Below are positions 1 to 6,276 of a DNA stretch of 64,000 bases, one piece after another. The DNA is from Halomonas sp. 1513 (lineage in GTDB: Bacteria; Pseudomonadota; Gammaproteobacteria; Pseudomonadales; Halomonadaceae): positions 620,001-684,000 of the forward strand of contig CP019326.1 in assembly GCA_001971685.1 (NCBI GenBank), in the 5' to 3' direction. The notes beneath the pieces are model-generated. The model made no database searches and was not told where the DNA came from. It saw only the letters and a program-made list of their open reading frames with translations. Position numbers and translations under genes: made by a program. Positions within the stretch are counted from its first letter, which is position 1; each line of letters starts with the position of its first letter.

Positions 1-2
1 AT

Positions 3-155
3 ATTAACGGTAACGAGTTTTACACCTACAAAATCACGCCTGAAGGAATTGAGCTCCTTTTTGAAAACGAAGAATTGGCTTTCCCTGCTCAAAAATCTCA
101 ACTAGCCTTGCCAAGGAAAGCTGAGGACTATTTCGATGACGACATTCCTTTCTAG
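3..155 (+). CDS. C-terminal part of a cassette protein with an SSB-like acidic tip
   Basis: This is the last 50 codons of a gene entering from the left edge, ending TAG at 153-155. The visible protein contains ITPEGIELLFENEEL, which resembles the end of a winged-helix domain, then a short linker and the terminal residues DYFDDDIPF. DDDIPF matches the acidic, phenylalanine-ended tip of single-stranded DNA-binding protein, the docking peptide for SSB partners. No OB-fold sequence is visible, so it may be a true SSB-like protein, or another protein that carries an SSB tip. It is the cassette preceding the attC ending at 268. Confidence 0.55.
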   Translation: MNGNEFYTYKITPEGIELLFENEELAFPAQKSQLALPRKAEDYFDDDIPF

Positions 156-168
156 GAAAAATGCTAAC

Positions 169-198
169 AATCACAATCACAATCACAATCACAATCAC
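169..198. repeat. hexanucleotide microsatellite (AATCAC)x5
   Basis: Five perfect head-to-tail copies of AATCAC run from 169 to 198, between the stop codon of the partial cassette gene and the attC core at 262. It is non-coding in this reading. Such repeats can change length by polymerase slippage. Confidence 0.9.
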
Positions 199-203
199 AA
201 GCA

Positions 204-268
204 GGGCAACGGCTCCTGCGTTTCGCTTCGCCTGCACCACAAAACCTCGCCGGTGGTGGGCGTTATAT
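204..268 (+). other. probable attC site 1
   Basis: The right core is GTTATAT at 262-268, with the expected cut after G262. CACCAC (235-240) pairs with GTGGTG (253-258) as inner arms. The left outer arm is uncertain: GGGCAAC at 204-210 or TGCTAAC at 162-168. It is weaker than the site at 4484-4542. Confidence 0.5.
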
Positions 269-284
269 CTAAGGAGACACCCTG

Positions 285-1049
285 ATGCCTTCGCGTATCT
301 CTGGACAAGAATTAATCCAGCTTAAGGACGCTATTGTCCAAGATTTCGATTCTTCAAATTGGCGCGAGCTTGGTGCCCTCACCAATATGATTGATGAGGT
401 CGATAGGCATCCCCGATTGCTGCGAAGCCTCTCTTTTGGCGATCCAGATTATGATGGCTTGGCATTGACCTTTCTGCGAAAAATGATAGGTCAGGAAGAT
501 GAGAATCTTGACATTGCCCTGAAATATATTCACAAAACATGTGGCGACGCTGGAGAAAACGTTTCTAGTGAAGTAGCACAAGGTCGAAAAATTGTTTTCT
601 CTCCGACTATCTTCGATGTTCCCAGCGATCCTGTCGATACAAATCTGATCGCCGTCATGATGCCCTTTGACGCATCAATGAACGGAGTGAATATCGCTAT
701 TGTGGCGGCTGCCCAGCAAGCAGGTTTCGAGTGCCAAAGAGCAGACAACATCTGGGATCATACAACCGTCATCCAAGATGTGTTTTCGCTTATTTTCAAG
801 TCCTACATCGTAGTGTGCGACTTTACAGGAAAGAATCCTAACGTGTTTTACGAGGCTGGTATTGCACATGCTTTGGGCAAGCATGTCGTTCCAATTACAC
901 AGTCAGAGCAGGATGTGCCGTTTGACTTAAGGCACCATCGTTTCGCCAAATATTTGAACAACGGTGAAGGCTTGGAGAGGTTGAAAGAGGATTTGGTCAG
1001 TCGTTTTTCCACGTTGGCTAAAAATCGACCTAATTCAGGCTGGATATAA
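285..1049 (+). CDS. death-like/EAD domain fused to TIR-like (deoxyribosyltransferase-like) effector domain
   Basis: This 254-residue protein has two parts. Residues 1-90 (SGQELIQLKDAIV, then HPRLLRSLSFGDPDYDG) are helical and resemble the effector-associated/death-like adaptor domains found in bacterial conflict systems. Residues 105-250 have the hallmarks of the nucleoside 2-deoxyribosyltransferase/TIR-like fold: strand 1 ending in MMPFD, and the conserved stretch CDFTGKNPNVFYEAGIAHALGK, whose glutamate is the probable catalytic residue. Family knowledge suggests NAD or nucleotide breakdown after activation through the adaptor domain. AAGGAG at 271-276 supports the ATG start. The gene sits alone between two attC sites, so it is one cassette. 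The antiviral role is inference; the substrate cannot be read from sequence. Confidence 0.8.
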   Translation: MPSRISGQELIQLKDAIVQDFDSSNWRELGALTNMIDEVDRHPRLLRSLSFGDPDYDGLALTFLRKMIGQEDENLDIALKYIHKTCGDAGENVSSEVAQGRKIVFSPTIFDVPSDPVDTNLIAVMMPFDASMNGVNIAIVAAAQQAGFECQRADNIWDHTTVIQDVFSLIFKSYIVVCDFTGKNPNVFYEAGIAHALGKHVVPITQSEQDVPFDLRHHRFAKYLNNGEGLERLKEDLVSRFSTLAKNRPNSGWI

Positions 1050-1144
1050 CAGGCGAGGCACAGCGATGCCATTTTTAATAGCCGCTCATGGCCGCAATCG
1101 GCTGTCAATTGCCTTGGCTCCGTCATCCCTCGGCGACGTTATTG
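1044..1144 (+). other. attC site 2
   Basis: The outer arms are ATATAAC (1044-1050, overlapping the stop of the preceding gene) and GTTATTG (1138-1144). The inner arms GCGAGG and CCTCGGC pair, and AGCCG/CGGCT pairs further inside, so the roughly 100-base site folds as one long imperfect hairpin, as attC does. A gene stop codon inside the left arm is usual for cassettes. Confidence 0.62.
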
Positions 1145-1360
1145 GCGATATAACACAATATAACCAAAATACTCCCCATACTGCTCGTACAGCTCGATCT
1201 CCTGCTGATGCTCCTCGACGATGTCCCGTGCGGCGGGGCTCTTGTCATGGGCCTTGAGGAAGGCCCGGAAGAGCTGGTGGAGCCCCTGGCGCCAGCCTTC
1301 AAGCGTCTTGAACTGAGGACGTAAGCCAAAGACGACACTGCTATGTAAGACTTTGTCCAC
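1139..1360 (-). pseudogene. orphan C-terminal fragment, possibly of a SAM-dependent methyltransferase
   Basis: The minus-strand frame reads about 73 codons with ordinary protein composition (RPQFKTLEGWRQGLHQLF, ending EQYGEYFGYIVLYRQ) and stops next to the attC core. An in-frame TGA lies just upstream of the only possible start (GTG at 1360) and no start signal is visible. The ending YFGYIVLYR resembles the last strand of class I methyltransferases, but that is a weak resemblance. It points against the cassette genes, so it is either a decayed gene or a chance frame. Confidence 0.3.
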
Positions 1361-1475
1361 TGGTGCTCAGGCTGCATAGGTGTCAGGATGCTATGTTACA
1401 TAATGTCTCTGGCACCCCGCCGCCAAAAGAACGGCGCGCCAGAGCAGCCAGTGAAGGAAGCGCAGGGAACCACCG

Positions 1476-2498
1476 ATGATCCTCAAGGAAAAGGATGCCT
1501 ACAGCGGCGCTGATGAGCGAGGCTACTATGGCCACAAGCAGGAGCAGGAGGTGGCCTTTCACCTGCGCCGAGAGTTCGGCGACAGCGAGCAAGTTCGCAT
1601 CATCCACGACCAGGTGATCGAGCACGGCGGCGAGCGCGCCCAGATCGACCACCTGGTGATCCACCCCTACGGCTTCATCATCATCGAATCCAAGAGCATC
1701 GTTGGTGAAGTGCAGGTCAACGCCGAAGGGGAGTGGTCTCGCAGCTACAAGGGCAACTGGACCGGCATACCCTCACCGATTCGCCAGGCAGAGCTGCAGC
1801 AGGACCTGCTCAAGGCTCTGCTGCGAGACCATGTGGAACAACTGCTGGGCAAGCTGTTGGGCATCCAGACGCAGATTGGCGGCCGTGAGTGGCGCACCCT
1901 TTGCGCCGTTTCCAGCACCGCCATCCTGCATCGCGAGAAAATGCCGAAGGACGTGGCCGACAAGGTGGTAAAGACCGAGTTCGTGGCCAAGAAAGCGAAG
2001 GAACTGATCGGCAGTCTTAGAAGTGGCCTGCTCAAGGGGCGTCCTTGGTTCTCGATGCAGGAACTCGAGAATATCGGCACCTTCCTCCTGGCGCATACCG
2101 CAGCGCTGCAGGCGGCACTGGAGAAGCCGGCGCAGGACACACCACCTGATGAGCCGGCTCTCAGCGCCGCCCCCGTCACCGAACCCACGCCGCAGAGCTA
2201 CGTGGTGACCCCGGAGCCAACTCCCGCAGAGCCGCCGGTAGATACCGCGGCCCCCACCGAAAAGCTGCTGACCTGCAAGCAGTGCGGCGGGACCGATAAC
2301 CTGACCGGCATGTATGGCCAGTACGGCTATTACGTCAGGTGTGCCACCTGCAATACCAATACCTCGATGAAGCAGCCTTGCCCTGCCTGCGGCTGGAGAG
2401 CCGTCAGAGTCTCGAAAGATGGCCCGAGTTACACCGCCGCCTGCCGGAAATGTGAGCACCAGTATCTGGTCTTTCGACAGGCAGAGGGGAGGGCGTGA
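1476..2498 (+). CDS. NERD-domain nuclease-related protein with C-terminal zinc ribbons
   Basis: This 340-residue protein begins with a NERD domain (about residues 15-125). The fold is marked by GERAQIDHLVIHPYGFIIIESKS, where the aspartate and the ExK pair correspond to the restriction-endonuclease-like active site. A proline- and alanine-rich linker (about 220-265) follows, then two zinc-ribbon-like segments (CKQCGG, CATC and CPACGW, CRKC). NERD proteins are proposed DNA nucleases or processing factors and occur in defence islands; the reaction of this one is unknown. Its stop TGA overlaps the ATG of a 24-codon frame (2498-2572), which itself overlaps a 29-codon frame ending at the attC (2569-2658). 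Confidence 0.82.
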   Translation: MILKEKDAYSGADERGYYGHKQEQEVAFHLRREFGDSEQVRIIHDQVIEHGGERAQIDHLVIHPYGFIIIESKSIVGEVQVNAEGEWSRSYKGNWTGIPSPIRQAELQQDLLKALLRDHVEQLLGKLLGIQTQIGGREWRTLCAVSSTAILHREKMPKDVADKVVKTEFVAKKAKELIGSLRSGLLKGRPWFSMQELENIGTFLLAHTAALQAALEKPAQDTPPDEPALSAAPVTEPTPQSYVVTPEPTPAEPPVDTAAPTEKLLTCKQCGGTDNLTGMYGQYGYYVRCATCNTNTSMKQPCPACGWRAVRVSKDGPSYTAACRKCEHQYLVFRQAEGRA

Positions 2499-2572
2499 TG
2501 GCAGATAACGACCCAAAGCCGACATGCCGCAAACGGCGGCGAGTACTTTCATTGGGGGAGTATGTAGCATGA
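2498..2572 (+). CDS. possible 24-residue coupled micro-ORF
   Basis: The ATG at 2498 overlaps the stop of the NERD gene as TGATG, a usual arrangement for translational coupling. The peptide is basic in the middle (CRKRRRVLSL) and ends at TGA 2570-2572. The next small frame starts at 2569 in an ATGA overlap. There is no family resemblance; it may be non-functional cassette tail sequence. Confidence 0.25.
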   Translation: MADNDPKPTCRKRRRVLSLGEYVA

Positions 2573-2658
2573 ACGATTATGCTCAAATAATAAGTTCTTT
2601 AAAGGTTGTGAGTACTGTAACGTGCGGTATGGCGATGCTGACCGTGCGTGCTCGCTAA
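2569..2658 (+). CDS. possible 29-residue hydrophobic micro-ORF ending in attC
   Basis: It starts in an ATGA overlap with the preceding micro-ORF and ends with TAA at 2656-2658, directly before the cassette cut site. The peptide has a mildly hydrophobic stretch (SLKVVSTVTCGMAMLTV). Its overlap with the attC fold may explain the open frame by chance. Confidence 0.22.
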   Translation: MNDYAQIISSLKVVSTVTCGMAMLTVRAR

Positions 2659-2666
2659 CGTTAGAT
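2615..2666 (+). other. probable attC site 3
   Basis: The right core GTTAGAT (2660-2666) fits the attC consensus GTTRRRY exactly. The left core is CTGTAAC (2615-2621). Inner arms around GTGCGGT and ACCGTGCG pair, using G-T wobbles. A second GTT core-like sequence at 2676 makes the exact boundary less certain. Confidence 0.5.
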
Positions 2667-2691
2667 ATTGAAAACGTTATGTCATAAAAAT

Positions 2692-3513
2692 ATGGGATTG
2701 CGTAAGCGAATGTTTAGAAAGTGCCTCACAGACTATTTTCCTAGAGATGGACTCCCATGGGGGCATGCGCCTATCAACGAGGCGCCGGCCAAGACTTTCC
2801 TGAAAGAAACTGTTGAAGTAGTCGATGCAGTTAATCACTGTGCAAGAACGTTTACGAAGAAGAAAAACGGTGAGTTTACAAAGGACAGCGCTGATTCCTA
2901 TCAGAATGTCGCGATATCTGCGTTCGGCCTGATGATGAGTCACTTCGAGCGGTTTCAGAGATATCAGTTTGCAGAGCTTCTTAATACGATGGATTTTATG
3001 GATTGTGTCGACGATGCACAACTTGCGAAAGAATTGCAGAAACAGGGCTGTGAGCTATCTTTGCAGCGACTTTTATCTGGTCGTGGTGATCCAAGAGAAC
3101 CAGGTCAGATCGTTGCGGATGCAATGCCGGGATGGCACAACCCTGAGCGAGTCAATAGATACTTTTCCGTAATATTCCCCAAAGTCGCATTCTATTCGAA
3201 AGAGACCGTCCGCGAATTAGATTTGATGTGGCAACTGCGCCATTCGATAGTTCACACTGCAGGTGTTATTACACGAGAGGATGCAGCGAAGATACCCCAG
3301 CTACATGGGTATGCTGACCGTAGAATAAGCCTCGGAACCGATTTCGTTCCTGCAGTCGCTCGACGCTTTCATATTATGCTGAAGCATTCTGTTGGGAGAC
3401 TAAGGGAGGAAGCCAAGTTTTCCATGGAGGCAGCTGGCGTGGAAGAAGAGATAGAGGCATTCCTAGACTCGGTCGTTGGGATTGACTCCCCGCGCCGCTC
3501 TTGGTTGTCTTAG
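2692..3513 (+). CDS. HEPN-like domain cassette protein
   Basis: This protein is 273 residues from the ATG at 2692; a TTG at 2668 would add eight residues, and neither has a clear ribosome-binding site. The C-terminal half contains LMWQLRHSIVHTAG, which includes the R-x4-H signature of HEPN domains (RHSIVH) preceded by a hydrophobic helix, followed by a long helical tail. HEPN proteins are commonly metal-independent RNases in toxin-antitoxin and antiphage systems, but some are only RNA- or partner-binding. No antitoxin-like neighbour shares the cassette. The N-terminal half is not recognised. Base composition is AT-richer than the chromosome. Confidence 0.55.
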   Translation: MGLRKRMFRKCLTDYFPRDGLPWGHAPINEAPAKTFLKETVEVVDAVNHCARTFTKKKNGEFTKDSADSYQNVAISAFGLMMSHFERFQRYQFAELLNTMDFMDCVDDAQLAKELQKQGCELSLQRLLSGRGDPREPGQIVADAMPGWHNPERVNRYFSVIFPKVAFYSKETVRELDLMWQLRHSIVHTAGVITREDAAKIPQLHGYADRRISLGTDFVPAVARRFHIMLKHSVGRLREEAKFSMEAAGVEEEIEAFLDSVVGIDSPRRSWLS

Positions 3514-3552
3514 GATGCGCAACGGCCATGCCGGTTTAGGTGGCAATTGTGA

Positions 3553-3612
3553 CTCCAACAAAAACTCCACCCGACGCCGCAGATGCGGCGCAGCTGAGCT
3601 TCATCGTTATAC
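3553..3612 (+). other. attC site 4
   Basis: The right core is GTTATAC (3606-3612) and the left outer arm CTCCAAC (3553-3559). The centre is a strong stem, GCCGC-AGAT-GCGGC, extended by CTC pairing on each side. Length is about 60 bases, the usual size for attC. Confidence 0.58.
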
Positions 3613-3635
3613 CTAATTTCGATGAAGGAGTATTT

Positions 3636-3809
3636 ATGGCCGCCTGGGGAATATTAGTCTATTTTAATGGGTGGCTCTCGACCCAAATCGGACTTACCGG
3701 CAAAGGCAGCATGCACGTTCAAGGGGAATGTTGGGTATGCTACATAAGACAATTTTTATGTACTGACTGGAGGGTTTCATGGTTCCTGAAGGCATTCTTA
3801 AAGAGATAA
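3636..3809 (+). CDS. possible 57-residue leader ORF in cassette 5
   Basis: GAAGGAG at 3624-3630 lies five bases before ATG 3636, a better start signal than most cassette genes here have. The peptide is rich in tryptophan and cysteine (AAWGILVYFNGWLSTQ, GECWVCYIRQFLC) and its end overlaps the start of the next gene at 3779 in another frame. It could be a small protein or a translated leader that couples to the downstream gene. No family is recognised. Confidence 0.35.
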   Translation: MAAWGILVYFNGWLSTQIGLTGKGSMHVQGECWVCYIRQFLCTDWRVSWFLKAFLKR

Positions 3810-4480
3810 TTGAGCGAGCTAAAGAGTCTTGGCCTGACGACGTAGTAATGCAGAAATATTGTATCTCAGAAGAGAAGGAAGCGTATGAGGCTCTAGAGAA
3901 GCTTGATTTTGGGAATTACGGTAAGCTGAAGCAGGATTTTATCCTGAGTGCGAAAGAGACGTTTGAATCTTGGGAGGAGATACTTTCTTCAGTTCGATCA
4001 GAGCTCTCTTCTTATTCCGACCTTCAAAATCTATCAGTCGATGGTGTTGATTCATCAACACTGGATGCGTGGAAAAGAGAGGCGGCCCAAGAGTGCGAAG
4101 GGTATTACGAAGGACAGCTTGATTTTGTACAGGGAAAGATTTCGAAGCACTTTTCAATATTTGAAACTAGGAAAGCTGTAGATCCGATAAAAAAACTGCT
4201 AGTAGAGATGGAGGAAATAATTGGATCTGAATGTTATAATGGAAATATCCAAAACTATAGCAGTTGGGGTGAGTTAGAGAGCGAAGGCAGAGATTTTCGT
4301 TATCCGGTGAAGTTCTATACGGGTAATGATGAGAAGAAGATGCGGAAAGTGCCAGTCGATATGTCAAGTGAAGAGCTTATCACTGGGTACTATGCCTTCG
4401 GGGCTAATGAGCTTAATATTTATAGGGCTCTCTACAAGGTTGTTCAGCACCTACGCAAAAATTACGGTCTTGATGTATAA
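3779..4480 (+). CDS. cassette protein of unknown function
   Basis: I do not recognise this 233-residue protein. It is acidic, lysine- and glutamate-rich, mostly helical by composition, and has no signal peptide or membrane segment. GGAGGG at 3768-3773 precedes the ATG by five bases, so the start is well supported. The C-terminal region (ELITGYYAFGANELNIYRALYKVVQHLRKNY) looks folded and conserved in style. It is the last gene of the array: its stop at 4478-4480 is followed four bases later by the best attC site. The low GC content and isolated position argue for a mobile cassette gene. Confidence 0.7.
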   Translation: MVPEGILKEIIERAKESWPDDVVMQKYCISEEKEAYEALEKLDFGNYGKLKQDFILSAKETFESWEEILSSVRSELSSYSDLQNLSVDGVDSSTLDAWKREAAQECEGYYEGQLDFVQGKISKHFSIFETRKAVDPIKKLLVEMEEIIGSECYNGNIQNYSSWGELESEGRDFRYPVKFYTGNDEKKMRKVPVDMSSEELITGYYAFGANELNIYRALYKVVQHLRKNYGLDV

Positions 4481-4483
4481 AAT

Positions 4484-4542
4484 GTATAACCATGCCATGC
4501 AGCCGCCGCTGGACCTCGCGCAGCTGATGGTTGGCGTTATAT
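4484..4542 (+). other. attC site 5 (clearest)
   Basis: The outer arms GTATAAC (4484-4490) and GTTATAT (4536-4542) pair over six bases. The inner arms CCATGCAGC (4495-4503) and GCTGATGG (4523-4530) pair with one extra G on the left arm, the unpaired base that sets strand choice in attC recombination. Spacers of four and five unpaired bases separate inner and outer arms. This is the full attC architecture in 59 bases. Confidence 0.8.
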
Positions 4543-4736
4543 ATCAGAAAAATCTCAATGGCCGCTTTTGGCCGTTAGTTGACCTGCAGGCGGGTAATCC
4601 CAAAGTTTCGAAACTCTCCACTTATCTTATTATCGTACCTGCATATCGGGTTATTTACTGTGTCGCCAGCGCTGGGAGTGGCAAAGGTGCAGAAGAGTCG
4701 TGGGTAACCCTGCGCTGAGTCCTATGGCTATTTGAA
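4543..4736. other. array-chromosome junction, no gene seen
   Basis: Between the last attC and the terminator there is mixed-composition sequence with no supported gene. It contains a small GGCC-type hairpin at about 4559-4573. This may be the remnant of a decayed cassette or the ancestral chromosome flank. Confidence 0.4.
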
Positions 4737-4759
4737 GCGGGCGCCCTTGAGGCGCCCGC
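4737..4759. terminator. hairpin terminator for dadA-like gene
   Basis: The nine-base arms GCGGGCGCC and GGCGCCCGC enclose CTTGA. On the minus strand it lies 19 bases after the stop of the gene at 4778-6019. It can also insulate the cassette array on the other strand, where GCATTCGTTTT follows. Confidence 0.75.
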
Positions 4760-4777
4760 ATTCGTTTTACCTCACCG

Positions 4778-6019
4778 CTAGAAGCGATCCACGCGAAAGG
4801 GCGTCATATCCACCGCGGGCTCTTCGCCATCCATCATCTGGGCGAGCAGCTCGCCTGTGGCGGGGCCCAGGGTAAAGCCCTGGTGGCCGTGGCCGAAGGC
4901 GAGCCATAGCCCAGCCTTGTCGGGGGCGGGGCCGATCACCGGCTTCATGTCGGGCAGGCAGGGGCGGGCGCCTTTCCAGGGCTGGCCGTCGCGGCGCTTG
5001 CCCAGCGGGAACAGCTTGCGTGCGACCTTCTCGGCGGCGGCCAGCTGCTTGTACTGGGGCGGCGAGTCGAGGTCGGCTAGCTCGGCGCCGGTGGTCAGGC
5101 GAATCCCGGCGCGCATCGGTTCGAGCAGGAATCCCTTCTCGGCGTCCATCACCCAGTGGTTGAGCTTGGCGCCCTCTTCGGCGGAGTAGTGCATATGGTA
5201 GCCGCGCTTCACGAACAGCGGCACTTTCATGCCCAGCCGTTCCAGCATATCGCCAGCCCAGGGGCCCAGGGCCACCACCACCTCATCGGCCTCCATTGGC
5301 CCCTCGCTGGTCTTGACCTGCCAGCCGCCTTCTACCTGAAGTACGTCCTCGACGCTTGCCTGCATCACCCGGCCGCCCTGTTCGGCAAAGCTGCGGGCGT
5401 AGGCCTGCACCAGGCCGCCCGGGTCCGAGACCATCCACGGCTGCGTCCAGTGGATCGCGCCGATCAGCCCCTTGTCCAGGTGCGGCTCCTTGGCGTGGAG
5501 CGCCGCGGCGTCCAGCACCTCATACTCTACCCCGAAGCGCTCGTGGTTCTCTCTGGCCTTTTCCTGGCACGCCTCGAACGCCTTGCGGGTGCGGTAAAGC
5601 TCCAGCCAGCCGCCCTGGCGCACCAGCGCCTCGGCGCCGGCGGCCTCGATCATCGGCGCGTGGGCATCCTGGCAGCGCATGATCAATGACGCCCACTCGG
5701 TAACGATGCGCTCGTAGCGCTTACCGCTCGAGTTCAGCCAGTAGTTCAGCAGCGGGCCCGCGGCGTTCATCATGCCGGTGGGGCGGTAGCGGATATCCAC
5801 CTTGCGGTTGGGCACCACTCGCAGCAGGGTGGCGATATCGCGGGGGAAGGCGTAGGGGCGTACCGCCTCGCGCTGGATGATGCCGGCATTGCCGAAGGAG
5901 GTCTCGAGCCCCGGCTCGCGGCGGTCCACCAGGGTGACGTCATGACCGCGACGCACCAGATGCCAGGCCACGGATACGCCGACCATGCCGGCACCAAGAA
6001 CGATGATATTGCGGGCCAT
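4778..6019 (-). CDS. FAD-dependent D-amino-acid dehydrogenase family protein
   Basis: This 413-residue protein starts with a Rossmann FAD-binding motif (IIVLGAGMVGVSVAWHLVRRGHDVTLVDRR) and ends with the family-typical GHGHQGFTLGPATGELLAQ loop, matching the DadA/glycine oxidase (DAO) family in both features and length. It probably oxidises a D-amino acid or an N-substituted amino acid to the 2-oxo acid and passes electrons to the respiratory chain. PSFGNAG-type sequence (here TSFGNAGIIQ) is typical of the DadA branch. It stands alone between the cassette array and hipA, so the substrate cannot be inferred from neighbours. Confidence 0.82.
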   Translation of the reverse strand: MARNIIVLGAGMVGVSVAWHLVRRGHDVTLVDRREPGLETSFGNAGIIQREAVRPYAFPRDIATLLRVVPNRKVDIRYRPTGMMNAAGPLLNYWLNSSGKRYERIVTEWASLIMRCQDAHAPMIEAAGAEALVRQGGWLELYRTRKAFEACQEKARENHERFGVEYEVLDAAALHAKEPHLDKGLIGAIHWTQPWMVSDPGGLVQAYARSFAEQGGRVMQASVEDVLQVEGGWQVKTSEGPMEADEVVVALGPWAGDMLERLGMKVPLFVKRGYHMHYSAEEGAKLNHWVMDAEKGFLLEPMRAGIRLTTGAELADLDSPPQYKQLAAAEKVARKLFPLGKRRDGQPWKGARPCLPDMKPVIGPAPDKAGLWLAFGHGHQGFTLGPATGELLAQMMDGEEPAVDMTPFRVDRF

Positions 6020-6276
6020 GAAGGTCTCCCTGCCGATGGATACACGAGGTTGCGCCGCGGGGCAGCGCCTGTCATGTGCGGATCTTATCAGTACTTGTCA
6101 TAAAATCGGCCATGCGCCGATAATTAAGATGAAGTGGCTATATTTGGCTATAAGAGCAGAGTATTCTTCGTCTGAGGTGGCGTAGAATGGCGCTTGTTGT
6201 TGTGGGCGGCGCTGGGGCCCGCTCTTGCCCTTGCCCATTCAGTGTAGGTGCTGCCCTGACGGCCGCCGCGGCCTAT

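Larger units (their letters stand above)
1..4542 (+). mobile_element. integron gene-cassette array (distal end)
   Basis: All full-length genes here run on the plus strand, are AT-richer than the rest of the window, have unrelated products and are spaced by compact folded sites that end in GTT-type core sequences: GTTATAT at 262, GTTATTG at 1138, GTTAGAT at 2660, GTTATAC at 3606 and GTTATAT at 4536. The clearest site (4484-4542) has the full attC plan: paired outer boxes, paired inner boxes with one extra unpaired base, and unpaired spacers. attC core ends point away from attI, so attI and the integrase should be left of base 1. The array ends at 4542; GC-rich chromosome resumes by about 4740. 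Inference from structure; no integrase gene is visible. Confidence 0.72.

Noticed and set aside
169..198. CRISPR-like direct repeats
   Set aside because: The repeat unit is six bases with no spacers, so it is a microsatellite. No CRISPR array was seen in the window.
1123..1377. 84-codon minus-strand frame in cassette 3
   Set aside because: It overlaps the more protein-like 1139-1360 frame and is serine/arginine-biased, as expected for an out-of-frame reading.
4778..6019. Long open frames on the plus strand opposite the dehydrogenase gene
   Set aside because: They are mirror frames of a GC-rich gene, with compositions (arginine, alanine, glycine, proline) typical of non-coding frames and no start signals.
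6020..6276. Possible small gene between the dehydrogenase and hipA genes
   Set aside because: Frames here lack a ribosome-binding site and have no protein-like composition.
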